Of a DNA stretch of 24,337 nt, positions 9,137-16,862 are shown piece after piece. The DNA is from a virus, in IMG/VR virus record IMGVR_UViG_3300017772_000123, positions 1 to 24,337 of that record; one strand, 5' to 3'. The notes under the pieces were generated by a model. The model was not told the DNA's origin. It did not search any database and worked only from the letters and a program-made list of their open reading frames with translations. The position numbers and the translations under genes are program-made. The first letter of the stretch is position 1. Each line of letters begins with the position of its first letter.

Positions 9137-11340
9137 GCAAAAACTACCTCCACTGCCATTCCTAAGATTTTCATAGGTAAAGGATCATCTTGAGATATTG
9201 TTATTGTTGGACTTTTGTCATAACCTAAAAAGAAAAATTCTTTTTTAGATGTAACTGGAACTAGGTCAGAGCCACCTGTAAAACTAACTTGTTGTACTAT
9301 TAAAGCTTTAGAGGTGCTGTCTGCTGCTTTAATAGTCATATCTAGAGTAGAGTTAAGATCTACAATGGCTCTTGAGATTCTTCTTGGAAGACCTGTTAAT
9401 GGGCCTTCATCTAATTCTTTATCTATAGGCATAGTTTCTAAAGTTGGTGTATAATTAAATCCAACTTTAAGAGCTGTTGCTTTAGGTGCGTTTACAAGTG
9501 TAATTGTATCAGAACCTGATACCGTAAATGTTCCAATTGAACTATTACCTTCAATTACATTAACTGATTCTGCTGTATATATTCCATTTACCGTATGAAG
9601 ATAACCTTTTGTTAAAGTTATAACTGCATTATCTGCAGGAGATGCTGCTAAATTTCTATCTAATGTTAATGTGTATGTTGTGCTACCATTATCTACTAAA
9701 GATGAAATTGTATATTCAGTTGCGTTACCAGCTATAGTAAATGTTTCATTTACTTTAGGTGCTGAACTAAATCCATCAGTTATTAAAACATTTCCAGATG
9801 TAGATTGAGATGCTCCTTTAACTAAAGGAGTACCACGTTGACTTAATGTTGAAGTTGTTTGGCAATCAAGTGTTGTACTATCATCATCAGCAAATTTTTC
9901 TAATGTATATACAGTAGAACTATTTAAAGATCTTTTACCAATACAAATTAAATTTTCATTAAGAGCTGCTATTGATTGAAAAGTATCACCAGATCTTGTT
10001 GACCATTGTACCCAACCTGCTATTTTTTCATCTCTAACAGAATGAAATACAGATAACTTACCTGGATGTGTTGTTCCATTATTTAAAAAAAAAGCATATT
10101 GTTCAGGTCTTGTATTATTACCTTTCATAATAGCAATTTCTTTAGGGCTATCTATTAAATGTTGTGCAAGAATTGAAACAGAAGTTGATTTATAACCATC
10201 TTCAAGATCTGAATAAACAAATTCTCTAATTGACTTTCCGTTCTTTTGAACAAATCCAGTTGCAAGATCAAACATTTTAGGAGCTGTTCTAGAGATGCCG
10301 TATGGAGTTTGTCTTTGAATACTAATATTAGAAGCAGTAATAGTATTATCTGTTGCTGGTGGTACATAATATTCTCCACCATCAGTAAAAATTTGTAAGT
10401 CTTTACCAGATAACATATGTCTTACTTCATTAACTTGATCTCCTGAAATATCTACATCAATAGCATCTGCTGAATCTGCATCATCAACATCAAAGTTAGT
10501 ATATTCAGAAATTTTAGAAGCAAGTACGGCAGCAGGTCTAGAAAACAATCCTCCTAACCATAATCTTTTTGCATGAAATGTAATAGCTTGAGCATATTTT
10601 CTATGAGTTGACATAGCTTCTTCATCCCAATCTGCAGTTGCTCCTGTACCAGCTAATGTTTCACGTATATTTCCTACAACTACTGTTGTGCTAGATCTTG
10701 ATGTAATATCAATTTCTTTTTTACCAATACGAATAGTTTTACCTACCCAATTAGCATCAGAATCAAATATAGTTGTTGATGCAGTTATATTAACACTTGA
10801 ACCTGAAGTTGCTGCAGGAGTTAAAGTTACTGCGCTATCTGCATATTTGTAATAAGGTTGGTATCTTGGATAACCAGTTGAATGAGTTGCAAAAGTAAAT
10901 GCAGATACAGTAAATGAAGATGCTGATGCTCTAAATATTTTTCTAATTGGATTTTCTCTATGAGTTACAAAAATTGTATCTCCAAATTGAGCAAAGTTTA
11001 ATTCAAATAATTGAGCTGTAGTCCAATTACAATTAGTTGTATAATTTGATGTTATAGCTGTTCCAGATGTATTATATACATCCATTCTTTGATTAGATAA
11101 TACAATAATAGCTACTTCATCATCAGAAAATATAAATGGAATAAGTCTGCTTTCTGCTGGAAGTGTTGCTAAATAAGAAGTTCCTGGTCTTCTCATCAAA
11201 CCACCTTCTGCTAATAAAGCAAAATTTTTACATTCTTTAGCACCTTGAAAATAAGATGAAACATCAGTACGAGTTGCTAATAAAGGATTAAGTTCTCCTG
11301 AAGAAAAATTGGTTATTACCTGTCTTAATGTTCTTCCCAT
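9133..11340 (-). CDS. Tail tubular protein B (nozzle), T7 gp12-like
   Basis: A 735-residue protein. The N-terminus (VITNFSSGELNPLLATRTDVSSYFQGAKECKNFALLAEGG, then MRRPGTSYLATL) is the hallmark opening of podovirus tail tubular protein B / stabilisation proteins, which form the tail nozzle below the gatekeeper ring. Further family-like features are the beta-propeller-like repeats with VILS.QRMDVYN, the sequence FHAKRLWLGGLFSRPAAVLASK, and QIFTDGGEYYV with the later EKIAGWVQWSTRSGDTFQSIAAL. The length is close to T7 gp12. It directly follows tail tubular protein A, with one base of overlap, and its stop overlaps the gp14-like start. Confidence 0.9.
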   Translation of the reverse strand: MGRTLRQVITNFSSGELNPLLATRTDVSSYFQGAKECKNFALLAEGGLMRRPGTSYLATLPAESRLIPFIFSDDEVAIIVLSNQRMDVYNTSGTAITSNYTTNCNWTTAQLFELNFAQFGDTIFVTHRENPIRKIFRASASSFTVSAFTFATHSTGYPRYQPYYKYADSAVTLTPAATSGSSVNITASTTIFDSDANWVGKTIRIGKKEIDITSRSSTTVVVGNIRETLAGTGATADWDEEAMSTHRKYAQAITFHAKRLWLGGLFSRPAAVLASKISEYTNFDVDDADSADAIDVDISGDQVNEVRHMLSGKDLQIFTDGGEYYVPPATDNTITASNISIQRQTPYGISRTAPKMFDLATGFVQKNGKSIREFVYSDLEDGYKSTSVSILAQHLIDSPKEIAIMKGNNTRPEQYAFFLNNGTTHPGKLSVFHSVRDEKIAGWVQWSTRSGDTFQSIAALNENLICIGKRSLNSSTVYTLEKFADDDSTTLDCQTTSTLSQRGTPLVKGASQSTSGNVLITDGFSSAPKVNETFTIAGNATEYTISSLVDNGSTTYTLTLDRNLAASPADNAVITLTKGYLHTVNGIYTAESVNVIEGNSSIGTFTVSGSDTITLVNAPKATALKVGFNYTPTLETMPIDKELDEGPLTGLPRRISRAIVDLNSTLDMTIKAADSTSKALIVQQVSFTGGSDLVPVTSKKEFFFLGYDKSPTITISQDDPLPMKILGMAVEVVFA

Positions 11341-11939
11341 TATGCATCCGTTCTTGTAGATTTTCTCAAGTTAATAAACCTACTTGTATCTAAAACTTTT
11401 GTAGTAGTTTCCTGAGAATCTATATTTTTTGCTACAAGAAATTGTCTTTCAGATAATTCTTTAAATTGTCTAATCATAGCAGAATCTCTTGCAACCGAAC
11501 CTGCAAATACTGAAGCTAGTTCATATTCTAAAGCTAATCTAAAATGAGGTGGAAAATATGCTTCACCTACTTTGTAAATATAATCCATTACAAGTGTATT
11601 AGATGAACCATAATCATTTACATAAATATAATCTTGGTATCTTGAATAAGGAATAACGTAGTCGTTTACTGTTATTGAAATAATTTGTAACACTTCAGGA
11701 GATGTAGGCATTTGATAAGCATAACTATATCTTCCTGTTGGTGTATTTGTTAAAAGTGAAAGAGATGCTTGTGTAGTTGCAAATCTCCATCTATGTCTAG
11801 TTAGAGATGCTTCTGTAATATCAGAATAAATGTTTGAGGCAACTAATGCTTCTGTGCTTCCATCTGAAAATGATGATATTGGTTGTGCGCCTATCATCAC
11901 TAAAGCTCTTGCACATATGTCTATATCTGTTGTTGCCAT
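11340..11939 (-). CDS. Tail tubular protein A (gatekeeper), T7 gp11-like
   Basis: A 199-residue protein, the usual length for this family. Matching elements are the opening TDIDICARALVMIGAQPISSFSDGSTEALVASNIYSDI, the segment ASLTRHRWRFATTQASLSLL, the strands around YSYAYQMPTSPEVLQI, and the helix FRLALEYELASVFAGSVARD. Tail tubular protein A forms the ring under the portal to which the nozzle and fibres attach. It is the first gene after the terminator that closes the capsid unit, so its expression probably depends on read-through. The start is 11 bases after the terminator U-tract; no strong Shine-Dalgarno is visible in that short gap. It overlaps TTPB by one base. Confidence 0.9.
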   Translation of the reverse strand: MATTDIDICARALVMIGAQPISSFSDGSTEALVASNIYSDITEASLTRHRWRFATTQASLSLLTNTPTGRYSYAYQMPTSPEVLQIISITVNDYVIPYSRYQDYIYVNDYGSSNTLVMDYIYKVGEAYFPPHFRLALEYELASVFAGSVARDSAMIRQFKELSERQFLVAKNIDSQETTTKVLDTSRFINLRKSTRTDA

Positions 11940-11946
11940 AATTTTT

Positions 11947-11980
11947 AAAAAAGCACCAAGGGGGATTTCTCCCCCTTAGT
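11947..11980 (-). terminator. Intrinsic terminator closing the capsid transcription unit
   Basis: Minus-strand RNA folds into an 11-bp stem. The arms are plus-strand positions 80-70 and 65-55 of the 11900s, and a GAAA tetraloop (GNRA type) at 11969-11966 caps a run of five G-C pairs. Two bases later comes a run of six U (11952-11947). One pair is G-U only if read on the minus strand, which supports that orientation. It lies between the small capsid-accessory gene and tail tubular protein A, the place where T7 has its late terminator. Confidence 0.88.
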
Positions 11981-11992
11981 ATGATTCTAGAA

Positions 11993-12244
11993 TTACGCTA
12001 GAATAACTGTATTTAGGTTTGTTCCACCGTCATTTACAGATACTATTAAAATATCTACAACTGCGTTTGAACCACCGCTATTTACAATTATAATGTCTCC
12101 AGCAGCTAACTCTCTGTATGATAAGATAAAGTAATCATCATTATCTATTGTTCCTATTGCATCACCGTCAGTATAGTACCACATTGAATTTGATGGGCCC
12201 ATCTGTGCGATTTTTTTAACAGGATTGTCTATTGCATAAGCCAT
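11993..12244 (-). CDS. Small capsid-accessory/structural protein candidate
   Basis: An 83-residue beta-rich protein (QMGPSNSMWYYTDGDAIGTIDNDDYFI, AGDIIIVNSGGSNAVVDILIVSVNDGG). Proteins with the same 'LWYY.S.DA...VD..GYF......L..GD.I' pattern commonly sit directly after the capsid gene of marine and related podoviruses. They are thought to be structural, possibly decoration or head-completion proteins (family knowledge, weak functional evidence). It starts 24 bases after the capsid stop behind AGGAGA at about 12257 and ends just before the terminator, so it shares the capsid mRNA. Location and strong unit-specific transcription favour a high-copy capsid partner; this is inference. Confidence 0.7.
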   Translation of the reverse strand: MAYAIDNPVKKIAQMGPSNSMWYYTDGDAIGTIDNDDYFILSYRELAAGDIIIVNSGGSNAVVDILIVSVNDGGTNLNTVILA

Positions 12245-12268
12245 AATATATATTTTCTCCTATTGTTA

Positions 12269-13093
12269 TTATTCTGCACACAACTGCACTCTTGCAGCGT
12301 CGCCATCTATTTCAACAGCTCCTAACGAAATCATTGAAGTGATTAAGTGAGAAACTTTTTCTGGTACATAGTTAACTTCAGTTTTAACATCAGTTCCAAC
12401 GCCTAAACCTAAAGCAGACTTGTGGAAACATAATGTTTGTCTGTCAGTCGCTACTGTTAAACCAGAGTGTACGAAGAACAAGAAGCCCATCCATCTTTTA
12501 GCAGTCATGCCATTAGCGAATGGAAGATCTTGTGGCCCTACGTATTCTACTCTAGAAAACTGATCTACTGATAATAGATCTGACCATTGTTTAGGCCCAA
12601 CTGCCCAGTATCTTTGATTGTCATCTGGAACATCATTCGTGTTGAATGTTTCCATCATGTTTTTTGCTTTAATCAAACTCATACCAGTTGCTGAACTGTT
12701 TACGTTGTTTGCGATTGAAGTTGCACCTTTAAGTACGTCTATGATTACATCATCAGTTTTTCTTCCTAATGCGTAAGCAGCCGATTGTGCAATTACTTGT
12801 CTTTCGTCAATGTTTACCTTTAACTCGTCTAACTTGTCAACGTAGTCTGCTGCATAATAATCAGTCAAAGTTGCAGATACTGCTGTATGTGAAAGATCCA
12901 TAGCAACTACTTCAGCATGTCTTGCTTTAGTATTTGCAGAACCCTTTGCAACTTTTTGAAATTTAACAGAACTTCCGTTAACACCATTAACTGTTCTAAC
13001 TAAGTTTTTCAATTTGCTTCCCATTCTTTGGTAAGCCATATGAACTTCAGCTTCGAACTGAGTAATAAAGGCATTTGTTATTGAACTTGCCAT
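12269..13093 (-). CDS. Major capsid protein
   Basis: A 274-residue capsid protein with an HK97-type fold family pattern. It has no long delta-domain. The opening ITNAFITQFEAEVHMAYQRMGSKLKNLVRT is followed by FQKVAKGSANTKARH, DLSHTAVSATLTDYYAADYVDKLDELKVNIDERQ, YALGRKTDDVIIDVL, and the closing SHLITSMISLGAVEIDG. This pattern is that of the podovirus capsid family found in BPP-1-like and many marine phages. It follows the scaffold gene, separated by a short ORF and a 147-base leader that carries a promoter-like element at 13210-13240. The Shine-Dalgarno AAAGGAC lies 8 bases before the ATG. Codon use here is less extreme than in flanking genes (more AAC, GTT, GAC), fitting high expression. Confidence 0.92.
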   Translation of the reverse strand: MASSITNAFITQFEAEVHMAYQRMGSKLKNLVRTVNGVNGSSVKFQKVAKGSANTKARHAEVVAMDLSHTAVSATLTDYYAADYVDKLDELKVNIDERQVIAQSAAYALGRKTDDVIIDVLKGATSIANNVNSSATGMSLIKAKNMMETFNTNDVPDDNQRYWAVGPKQWSDLLSVDQFSRVEYVGPQDLPFANGMTAKRWMGFLFFVHSGLTVATDRQTLCFHKSALGLGVGTDVKTEVNYVPEKVSHLITSMISLGAVEIDGDAARVQLCAE

Positions 13094-13209
13094 TTATATG
13101 TCCTTTTTTGTTAAGTGTTAATTTACCGATTATCTTTCTAATGCAGGGGTTTGTTGTCTTTAGAATTAAAGGCAAACATTGAACATTTTAAAGGTCTTAA
13201 TAAATAAAT
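13094..13209 (-). promoter_or_regulatory. Capsid mRNA 5' leader
   Basis: This non-coding stretch separates the putative capsid promoter from the capsid ATG, giving a leader of about 110 bases. It has a weak hairpin (TTCTAA at 13136-13141 with TTAGAA at 13160-13165) and a Shine-Dalgarno AAAGGAC near 13101-13107. No credible small ORF is present on the minus strand. Confidence 0.45.
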
Positions 13210-13240
13210 ATTGTATTATGGATAATGTTGGCAACGCACA
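13210..13240 (-). promoter_or_regulatory. Putative capsid promoter with TGTGCGTT element
   Basis: TGTGCGTT occupies 13240-13233 on the minus strand. The hexamer TGCGTT is followed after 17 bases by the -10-like TACAAT (13215-13210). The element begins immediately after the stop TAA of the preceding short ORF. The same octamer or a close variant recurs upstream of four other late genes. Together with the terminator at 11947-11980 it would define a dedicated capsid unit. Promoter activity is inferred from sequence only. Confidence 0.5.
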
Positions 13241-13447
13241 TTAAATCCATTGTTTAGGTATAGTTATAACTTCACCAAATTCTATTTCACCTTTTTCATC
13301 GTAAGAATAAGTACCAAAAAGAGTAATAAAATCATCTGTATCTTTATAAACCCAAAAGTCGCCTGTTATGCAAGTAGCTGGTTTAGCAGAGTCAATATCT
13401 TTTTCGCTAATCCAACCTGTTTGACTTACACAATCAAGCCACTTTAT
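13241..13447 (-). CDS. Conserved small phage protein without a canonical start codon
   Basis: An open frame of 68 codons reads (ATA)KWLDCVSQTGWISEKDID, then AKPATCITGDFWVYKDTDDF, TLFGTYSYDEKGEIEFGEV, and ends TIPKQWI. The pattern W-D-x-GW-x(5)-D-I-x(4)-PA-x-C-x-T-G-x(6)-D and I-L-x-G is that of a small conserved protein often encoded near head genes of marine and other phages, which normally begins M-x-x-W-L-D. Here no ATG, GTG or TTG exists in frame: the frame opens after TAA at 13463-13465 and the likely start is ATA at 13447-13445. It lies in the same frame as the scaffold gene, separated by stops TAA at 13475-13477, 13469-13471 and 13463-13465. Either a rare start, a mutation-silenced gene or a sequence error is possible. 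Confidence 0.6.
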   Translation of the reverse strand: MKWLDCVSQTGWISEKDIDSAKPATCITGDFWVYKDTDDFITLFGTYSYDEKGEIEFGEVITIPKQWI

Positions 13448-13474
13448 AGGTTTTTTTAATTTTTATATTTAAAT

Positions 13475-14227
13475 TTAGCTTTGGTTGCTTTGTCCTTTGT
13501 ATGCTTTTTCATATAACTCCGTTACTCGTCTTACATACGCAGGATCACGTCTTGAACTATCCCAATAACGAGGATCATTTAACATTGATTTTAAATCGTC
13601 TTGGGTAGCTGCAACATCTACTTGAGTTGGTGAAGTAGGCATACTTGTGTCTTTACTAAGTTTCATTAATTCTTCAATAACTTTTACACCACCAGCAGTA
13701 CCTGCTAAATCAGCTATTGTAGTATAACCTTCTGGACTTAAATGTTTTTTAGACCACATACTTGCTGCTTCTATTCTTTCTTTACCTGCATCTCCAAGTT
13801 TTTGTTTTTCAATTTCTGGATTAGGTAAATTAGCAACTGCATTATCTATAAATGCTTTAACACCATTATCATATTGTTCTTGAGATAATCCTGCAGACTT
13901 TGCAGTTTCTCCCCACCATTTAACTATAGGCATATCTTCAGATATAGTTAATTTAGTATTTTCCATTTCTGGAACATTTAATTTATAAGCTTCTGGAACA
14001 TTTTTAAGTTTTTCAGCTTCAAGATCTGTTCTAATTTGTTTAGTTAAATCTTCTGTTCTAGATCCTAATTTAGATTCAAGTGAGTTATAACTTGAAGCTA
14101 AGTTTTCTATGTTAACTTGTTTACTATTTTCATCCCAAAACTTATCCTGCACATATTCAGGTTTAGCTGCTTCAGAAGGTGTTTCTGTAGCGATTGGTGC
14201 TGAAGTTTCAACATTATCATCTGCCAT
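13475..14227 (-). CDS. Capsid assembly scaffolding protein
   Basis: A 250-residue, acidic, helix-rich protein directly upstream of the capsid gene. It opens with an unstructured Glu/Ala/Thr-rich head (MADDNVETSAPIATETPSEAAKPEYV), then DKFWDENSKQVNIENLASSYNSLESKLG, a helical middle, and the C-terminal signature MLNDPRYWDSSRRDPAYVRRVTELYEKAY. The conserved 'DPRYW....RDP.YV..V..LY' tail is found in podovirus scaffolding proteins, whose C-terminal helices bind the capsid during prohead assembly. Position between portal and capsid agrees. Its start overlaps the stop of the Bbp19-like gene by 11 bases. The sequence immediately after its stop continues in frame as a second ORF. Confidence 0.88.
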   Translation of the reverse strand: MADDNVETSAPIATETPSEAAKPEYVQDKFWDENSKQVNIENLASSYNSLESKLGSRTEDLTKQIRTDLEAEKLKNVPEAYKLNVPEMENTKLTISEDMPIVKWWGETAKSAGLSQEQYDNGVKAFIDNAVANLPNPEIEKQKLGDAGKERIEAASMWSKKHLSPEGYTTIADLAGTAGGVKVIEELMKLSKDTSMPTSPTQVDVAATQDDLKSMLNDPRYWDSSRRDPAYVRRVTELYEKAYKGQSNQS

Positions 14228-14498
14228 TTTGTTCTCCTTTTTTGGTTCTTGATTTGATTATACCTACTAAGAATCTCATACCTTCAATATGAAATAATTG
14301 GTTGCTAGTAATGTTTGGCCCAGCAACAGCTTCTGTAGTTATTGATTGTAAGTAGTCTAGAACAACTTTACCATCATCTCCTTTAAAGAGAGTAGCAAAA
14401 TGTTTATTTAATTTAGCTTCATCAGCTTCTGTTCTAACATATCCATCTACACTATTTGCAATCTTTGGTTTGTCTTTCTTTAATGCATCCCATGTCAT
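14217..14498 (-). CDS. Bbp19-like phage domain protein
   Basis: A 93-residue protein with the pattern FATLFKGDDGKVVLDYLQSIT, then NQLFHIEGMRFLVGIIKSRTKKG. This 'F...F.G..G..VL..L......F....G.R.LV..I' arrangement is that of the Bbp19-like family, small proteins encoded between portal and scaffold or capsid genes of podoviruses. Their function is not established; a virion or assembly role is assumed from location. It begins two bases after the portal stop (the TGA/TAA region at 14498-14500) and overlaps the scaffold start by 11 bases, so its translation is probably coupled to both. Confidence 0.72.
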   Translation of the reverse strand: MTWDALKKDKPKIANSVDGYVRTEADEAKLNKHFATLFKGDDGKVVLDYLQSITTEAVAGPNITSNQLFHIEGMRFLVGIIKSRTKKGEQNGR

Positions 14499-14499
14499 A

Positions 14500-16062
14500 T
14501 TATGCTCCTGGTGGAGCTTCTCCTCCTTCTTCTGGATTTTGATTTAATTGTTGTAAACGATCCATTAATTGTTTTTGTTCTTGTTCATCTCTAATAAGTT
14601 TTTCAGGTAAGTTCATCTTTTCAGCTAAATATTTTGCAGTTTCATTTTGATCCACAATTAAGTTAATCATTTGTGGGCCAAATGTTCCTGCTATTATTTC
14701 ATTGAAACGAGTTACATCTGCAACATCTTGTAAATGTTGAGCTTGTGCTAGAGGTGAACGTGGTGCTATTTTAACTTCCCTACCGTTTACTTTAGGAATG
14801 TCAATTCTACCTTGTTTAGATAAAATTCTAATTATTCTTTTTAACAATGGAGTAATTAATTCAGATTGAAGTCTTCCAAAAGAAGATCCTATCTGTCTAG
14901 ATAAATCTGCCATTCTTTCTGAAACTTCGGTAGCAGTCATAGGAGTTCCTTCAGGTCTTCCTAATGCTTCCATGTATAAAGCTTTTTTAATATTCTGTCG
15001 CATATCATTTAATACCAATTGGGCAACATCAAAATTAGATGCTGCCTGAATTGGTAATAAACCTCTAGATCCAGGAGCTACAGGGATAAGAGATCCAGGT
15101 ACAAGGGAAATGTTATCAGGATTTATTACGCCATCATCTTCGTAAGTATAAACTCCACTTACAGACATCTGTGCATTTTGTAATATTAATTCTATTGTAA
15201 GGTTACAAGTTTTAATTGCTCCCATTGCATTAAAGACTGGCCCTCTACCGTAAACTTCTCCAGATGCTTTATTCCATCTAAATACTAAATAAGGATTAGA
15301 ACCTTCGCCTTCATAATATTCTTCTAATAATACTGCTTTAGGATTTTCCATAACAACACAAAATTTATATTTTTCTACATTTTCTTCATAAACTTTATAA
15401 ATAGCTTCAATTAATTTAATTTTTTTCTTTTGTTTTAATGGATCAAAATTTTCTGGTAATTTAGCTTTAGGATATAAAATATTTATTTCATCTGGTTTAC
15501 ACATTCTTGTTCTGTAAATAGTATCTATTTTTCCATCAGGCCCATTATTTAAGCATACTCTTGTAAGAGGTACTGATGTAAATTTAATAGGATTAACAGC
15601 ATCTCCTTCTTCAACAAGCATAACTCCTGTACCAATAGCAAGATCCATAAATGCTTCATGTATTTCTTGGTTAAAGTTTGATTGTTGTAATATTTGAAAA
15701 ACGTAATCAGTAATTTTATCTAATTCTAAATTAATAAAAGATTTTTGTTCAGTTGGTATTTCAGATCCAGCTTGAAAATCTGCCCATCTAGCAAATGTAG
15801 GTGTAATACCTGCTTGTAATCTAGATGCAAATTCTTGTACTCCAACTACTGCAGTTTCATCAAATATTTTATCAGATCTTTTTTGACCTGGAGATTCATC
15901 ATAAAAAGATTCTCTATTAGGAAGACAATATTCATAAGCTTCTTCAAATTTATCTTTCCAATAATCTTTTATGTTTTGAGCTTCCTTATACTTTTTAAGT
16001 ATTGCACTAGCTTTATCGGATGAGCTAGTTATAGGTACATCTGCTGCGTCTATATATTCCAT
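14500..16062 (-). CDS. Portal protein (T7-type head-to-tail connector)
   Basis: A 520-residue protein of the T7 gp8-like head-tail connector family. Recognisable elements are the opening ILKKYKEAQNIKDYWKDKFEEAYEYCLPNRESF, the following DETAVVGVQEFASRLQAGITPTFARWADFQAG, the region MDLAIGTGVMLVEEGD, and YLVFRWNKASGEVYGRGPVFNAMGAIKTCN. The late part TPMTATEVSERMADLSRQIGSSFGRLQSELITPLLKRI holds the long clip and crown helices. The length is as expected for this family. The portal dodecamer occupies one capsid vertex and serves the TerL motor. Its start codon immediately follows the stop of a 55-residue gene without any gap. The extreme C-terminus is Gln/Pro/Gly-rich and probably disordered. Confidence 0.93.
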   Translation of the reverse strand: MEYIDAADVPITSSSDKASAILKKYKEAQNIKDYWKDKFEEAYEYCLPNRESFYDESPGQKRSDKIFDETAVVGVQEFASRLQAGITPTFARWADFQAGSEIPTEQKSFINLELDKITDYVFQILQQSNFNQEIHEAFMDLAIGTGVMLVEEGDAVNPIKFTSVPLTRVCLNNGPDGKIDTIYRTRMCKPDEINILYPKAKLPENFDPLKQKKKIKLIEAIYKVYEENVEKYKFCVVMENPKAVLLEEYYEGEGSNPYLVFRWNKASGEVYGRGPVFNAMGAIKTCNLTIELILQNAQMSVSGVYTYEDDGVINPDNISLVPGSLIPVAPGSRGLLPIQAASNFDVAQLVLNDMRQNIKKALYMEALGRPEGTPMTATEVSERMADLSRQIGSSFGRLQSELITPLLKRIIRILSKQGRIDIPKVNGREVKIAPRSPLAQAQHLQDVADVTRFNEIIAGTFGPQMINLIVDQNETAKYLAEKMNLPEKLIRDEQEQKQLMDRLQQLNQNPEEGGEAPPGA

Positions 16063-16230
16063 TTATTTTTTCTTTGGTTTTTTTTTTGGTATTATTGTCC
16101 AAGGTGGTAAATCTCTTGATTCTGCTGTAAGTCCAGGATTATGCTTTTTTAAATAAGCTTCTCCTTCTTTGGTACTTAAATCAATTACCTTTTTTTTTGA
16201 TGTATAACTTTTATCTGACCAATCGCCCAT
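16063..16230 (-). CDS. Small basic protein upstream of the portal
   Basis: A 55-residue ORF: ATG at 16230-16228, stop TAA at 16065-16063 touching the portal ATG. The sequence begins MGDWSDKSYTSKKKVIDLST, contains EGEAYLKKHNPGLTAESRDL and ends in a Lys/Pro-rich tail, PPWTIIPKKKPKKK. Positively charged, with no membrane segment. It fills the gap between the 206-residue gene and the portal exactly; perfect abutment and codon use like its neighbours support a real gene. Function unknown; a minor virion component or DNA/portal-binding peptide is conceivable from location and charge only. Confidence 0.75.
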   Translation of the reverse strand: MGDWSDKSYTSKKKVIDLSTKEGEAYLKKHNPGLTAESRDLPPWTIIPKKKPKKK

Positions 16231-16238
16231 TATATTTC

Positions 16239-16859
16239 CTATACTGGATCATAAAAACCACGCCCACCTGAATTAGCAAACATTGATCTTGATCCTTTTA
16301 ATCCTCTACGTTTTTTATATTCTTCTTCTGATATTTTAGTTGCAATTTCTTCATCTTCTATTGCTTTATTTTCTGTTATTATTTGTACTTCTGTTTTTCT
16401 AGTTTGATTATTACCATTACCACCTTTATTATAACCAGGATTTGGATTGCCATAAGCATCTGTTTTACCAGACATTCTATTATCCATATAGCCACCATAA
16501 ATTTCTTCTTTTTCTTCTGCTGATAATTGATTAAAAGATTCTTTACCATAATGTGTTCCTTTATGAGTAACACCTTTTGAAGTTAAAACTTTATCTGTAA
16601 AAAATTCTCTTGTTTTTTTAGAACCTGCATTTGTCCATCCTAATGTAGCATTACCTACAAGATCAATAGCCCAATGACCTGATTTAATTTCATCTTTTTG
16701 ACCAGCTGTATGAAAATCACTTTTATCTTTAGCAGCTGAAGTTTTTGTTTCTCCGTATGTAGAAGTTTTAATACCTTTGTTTATTTTGCCTTGTTTAGTA
16801 TAAACTTGTTCTGCTCCTGAAACTTGAGTATCTCCAGCTCCTTTATTATCATTGCTCAT
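16239..16859 (-). CDS. Hypothetical protein in the head gene cluster, possibly virion-associated
   Basis: A 206-residue, Lys/Gly/Asn-rich hydrophilic protein. Residues 1-60 look disordered (NKGAGDTQVSGAEQVYTKQG, TSAAKDKSDFHTAGQKDE). The middle has WAIDLVGNATLGWTNAGSKKTREFFTDKV, followed by a second disordered Gly/Asn-rich segment. The C-terminal KKRRGLKGSRSMFANSGGRGFYDPV resembles the conserved 'GR.S.I.TGG.G' tail found in small head-cluster proteins of several phages (family impression, not a named domain). No catalytic motif or membrane helix is seen. It lies three bases after the 54-residue gene and eight bases before the next. Function unknown; co-transcription with portal and terminase suggests head assembly or packaging. 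Confidence 0.7.
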   Translation of the reverse strand: MSNDNKGAGDTQVSGAEQVYTKQGKINKGIKTSTYGETKTSAAKDKSDFHTAGQKDEIKSGHWAIDLVGNATLGWTNAGSKKTREFFTDKVLTSKGVTHKGTHYGKESFNQLSAEEKEEIYGGYMDNRMSGKTDAYGNPNPGYNKGGNGNNQTRKTEVQIITENKAIEDEEIATKISEEEYKKRRGLKGSRSMFANSGGRGFYDPV

Positions 16860-16862
16860 AAA

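Noticed and set aside
13250-13459. Plus-strand 69-codon open frame
   Set aside because: The minus strand of the same stretch has a coherent conserved protein pattern in line with the late block; the plus frame is low in plausibility and isolated.
13463-13477. Scaffold stop readthrough or frameshift producing a scaffold fusion
   Set aside because: Three in-frame TAA codons in a row and no slippery site make a readthrough fusion unlikely, though the shared frame is noted under findings.
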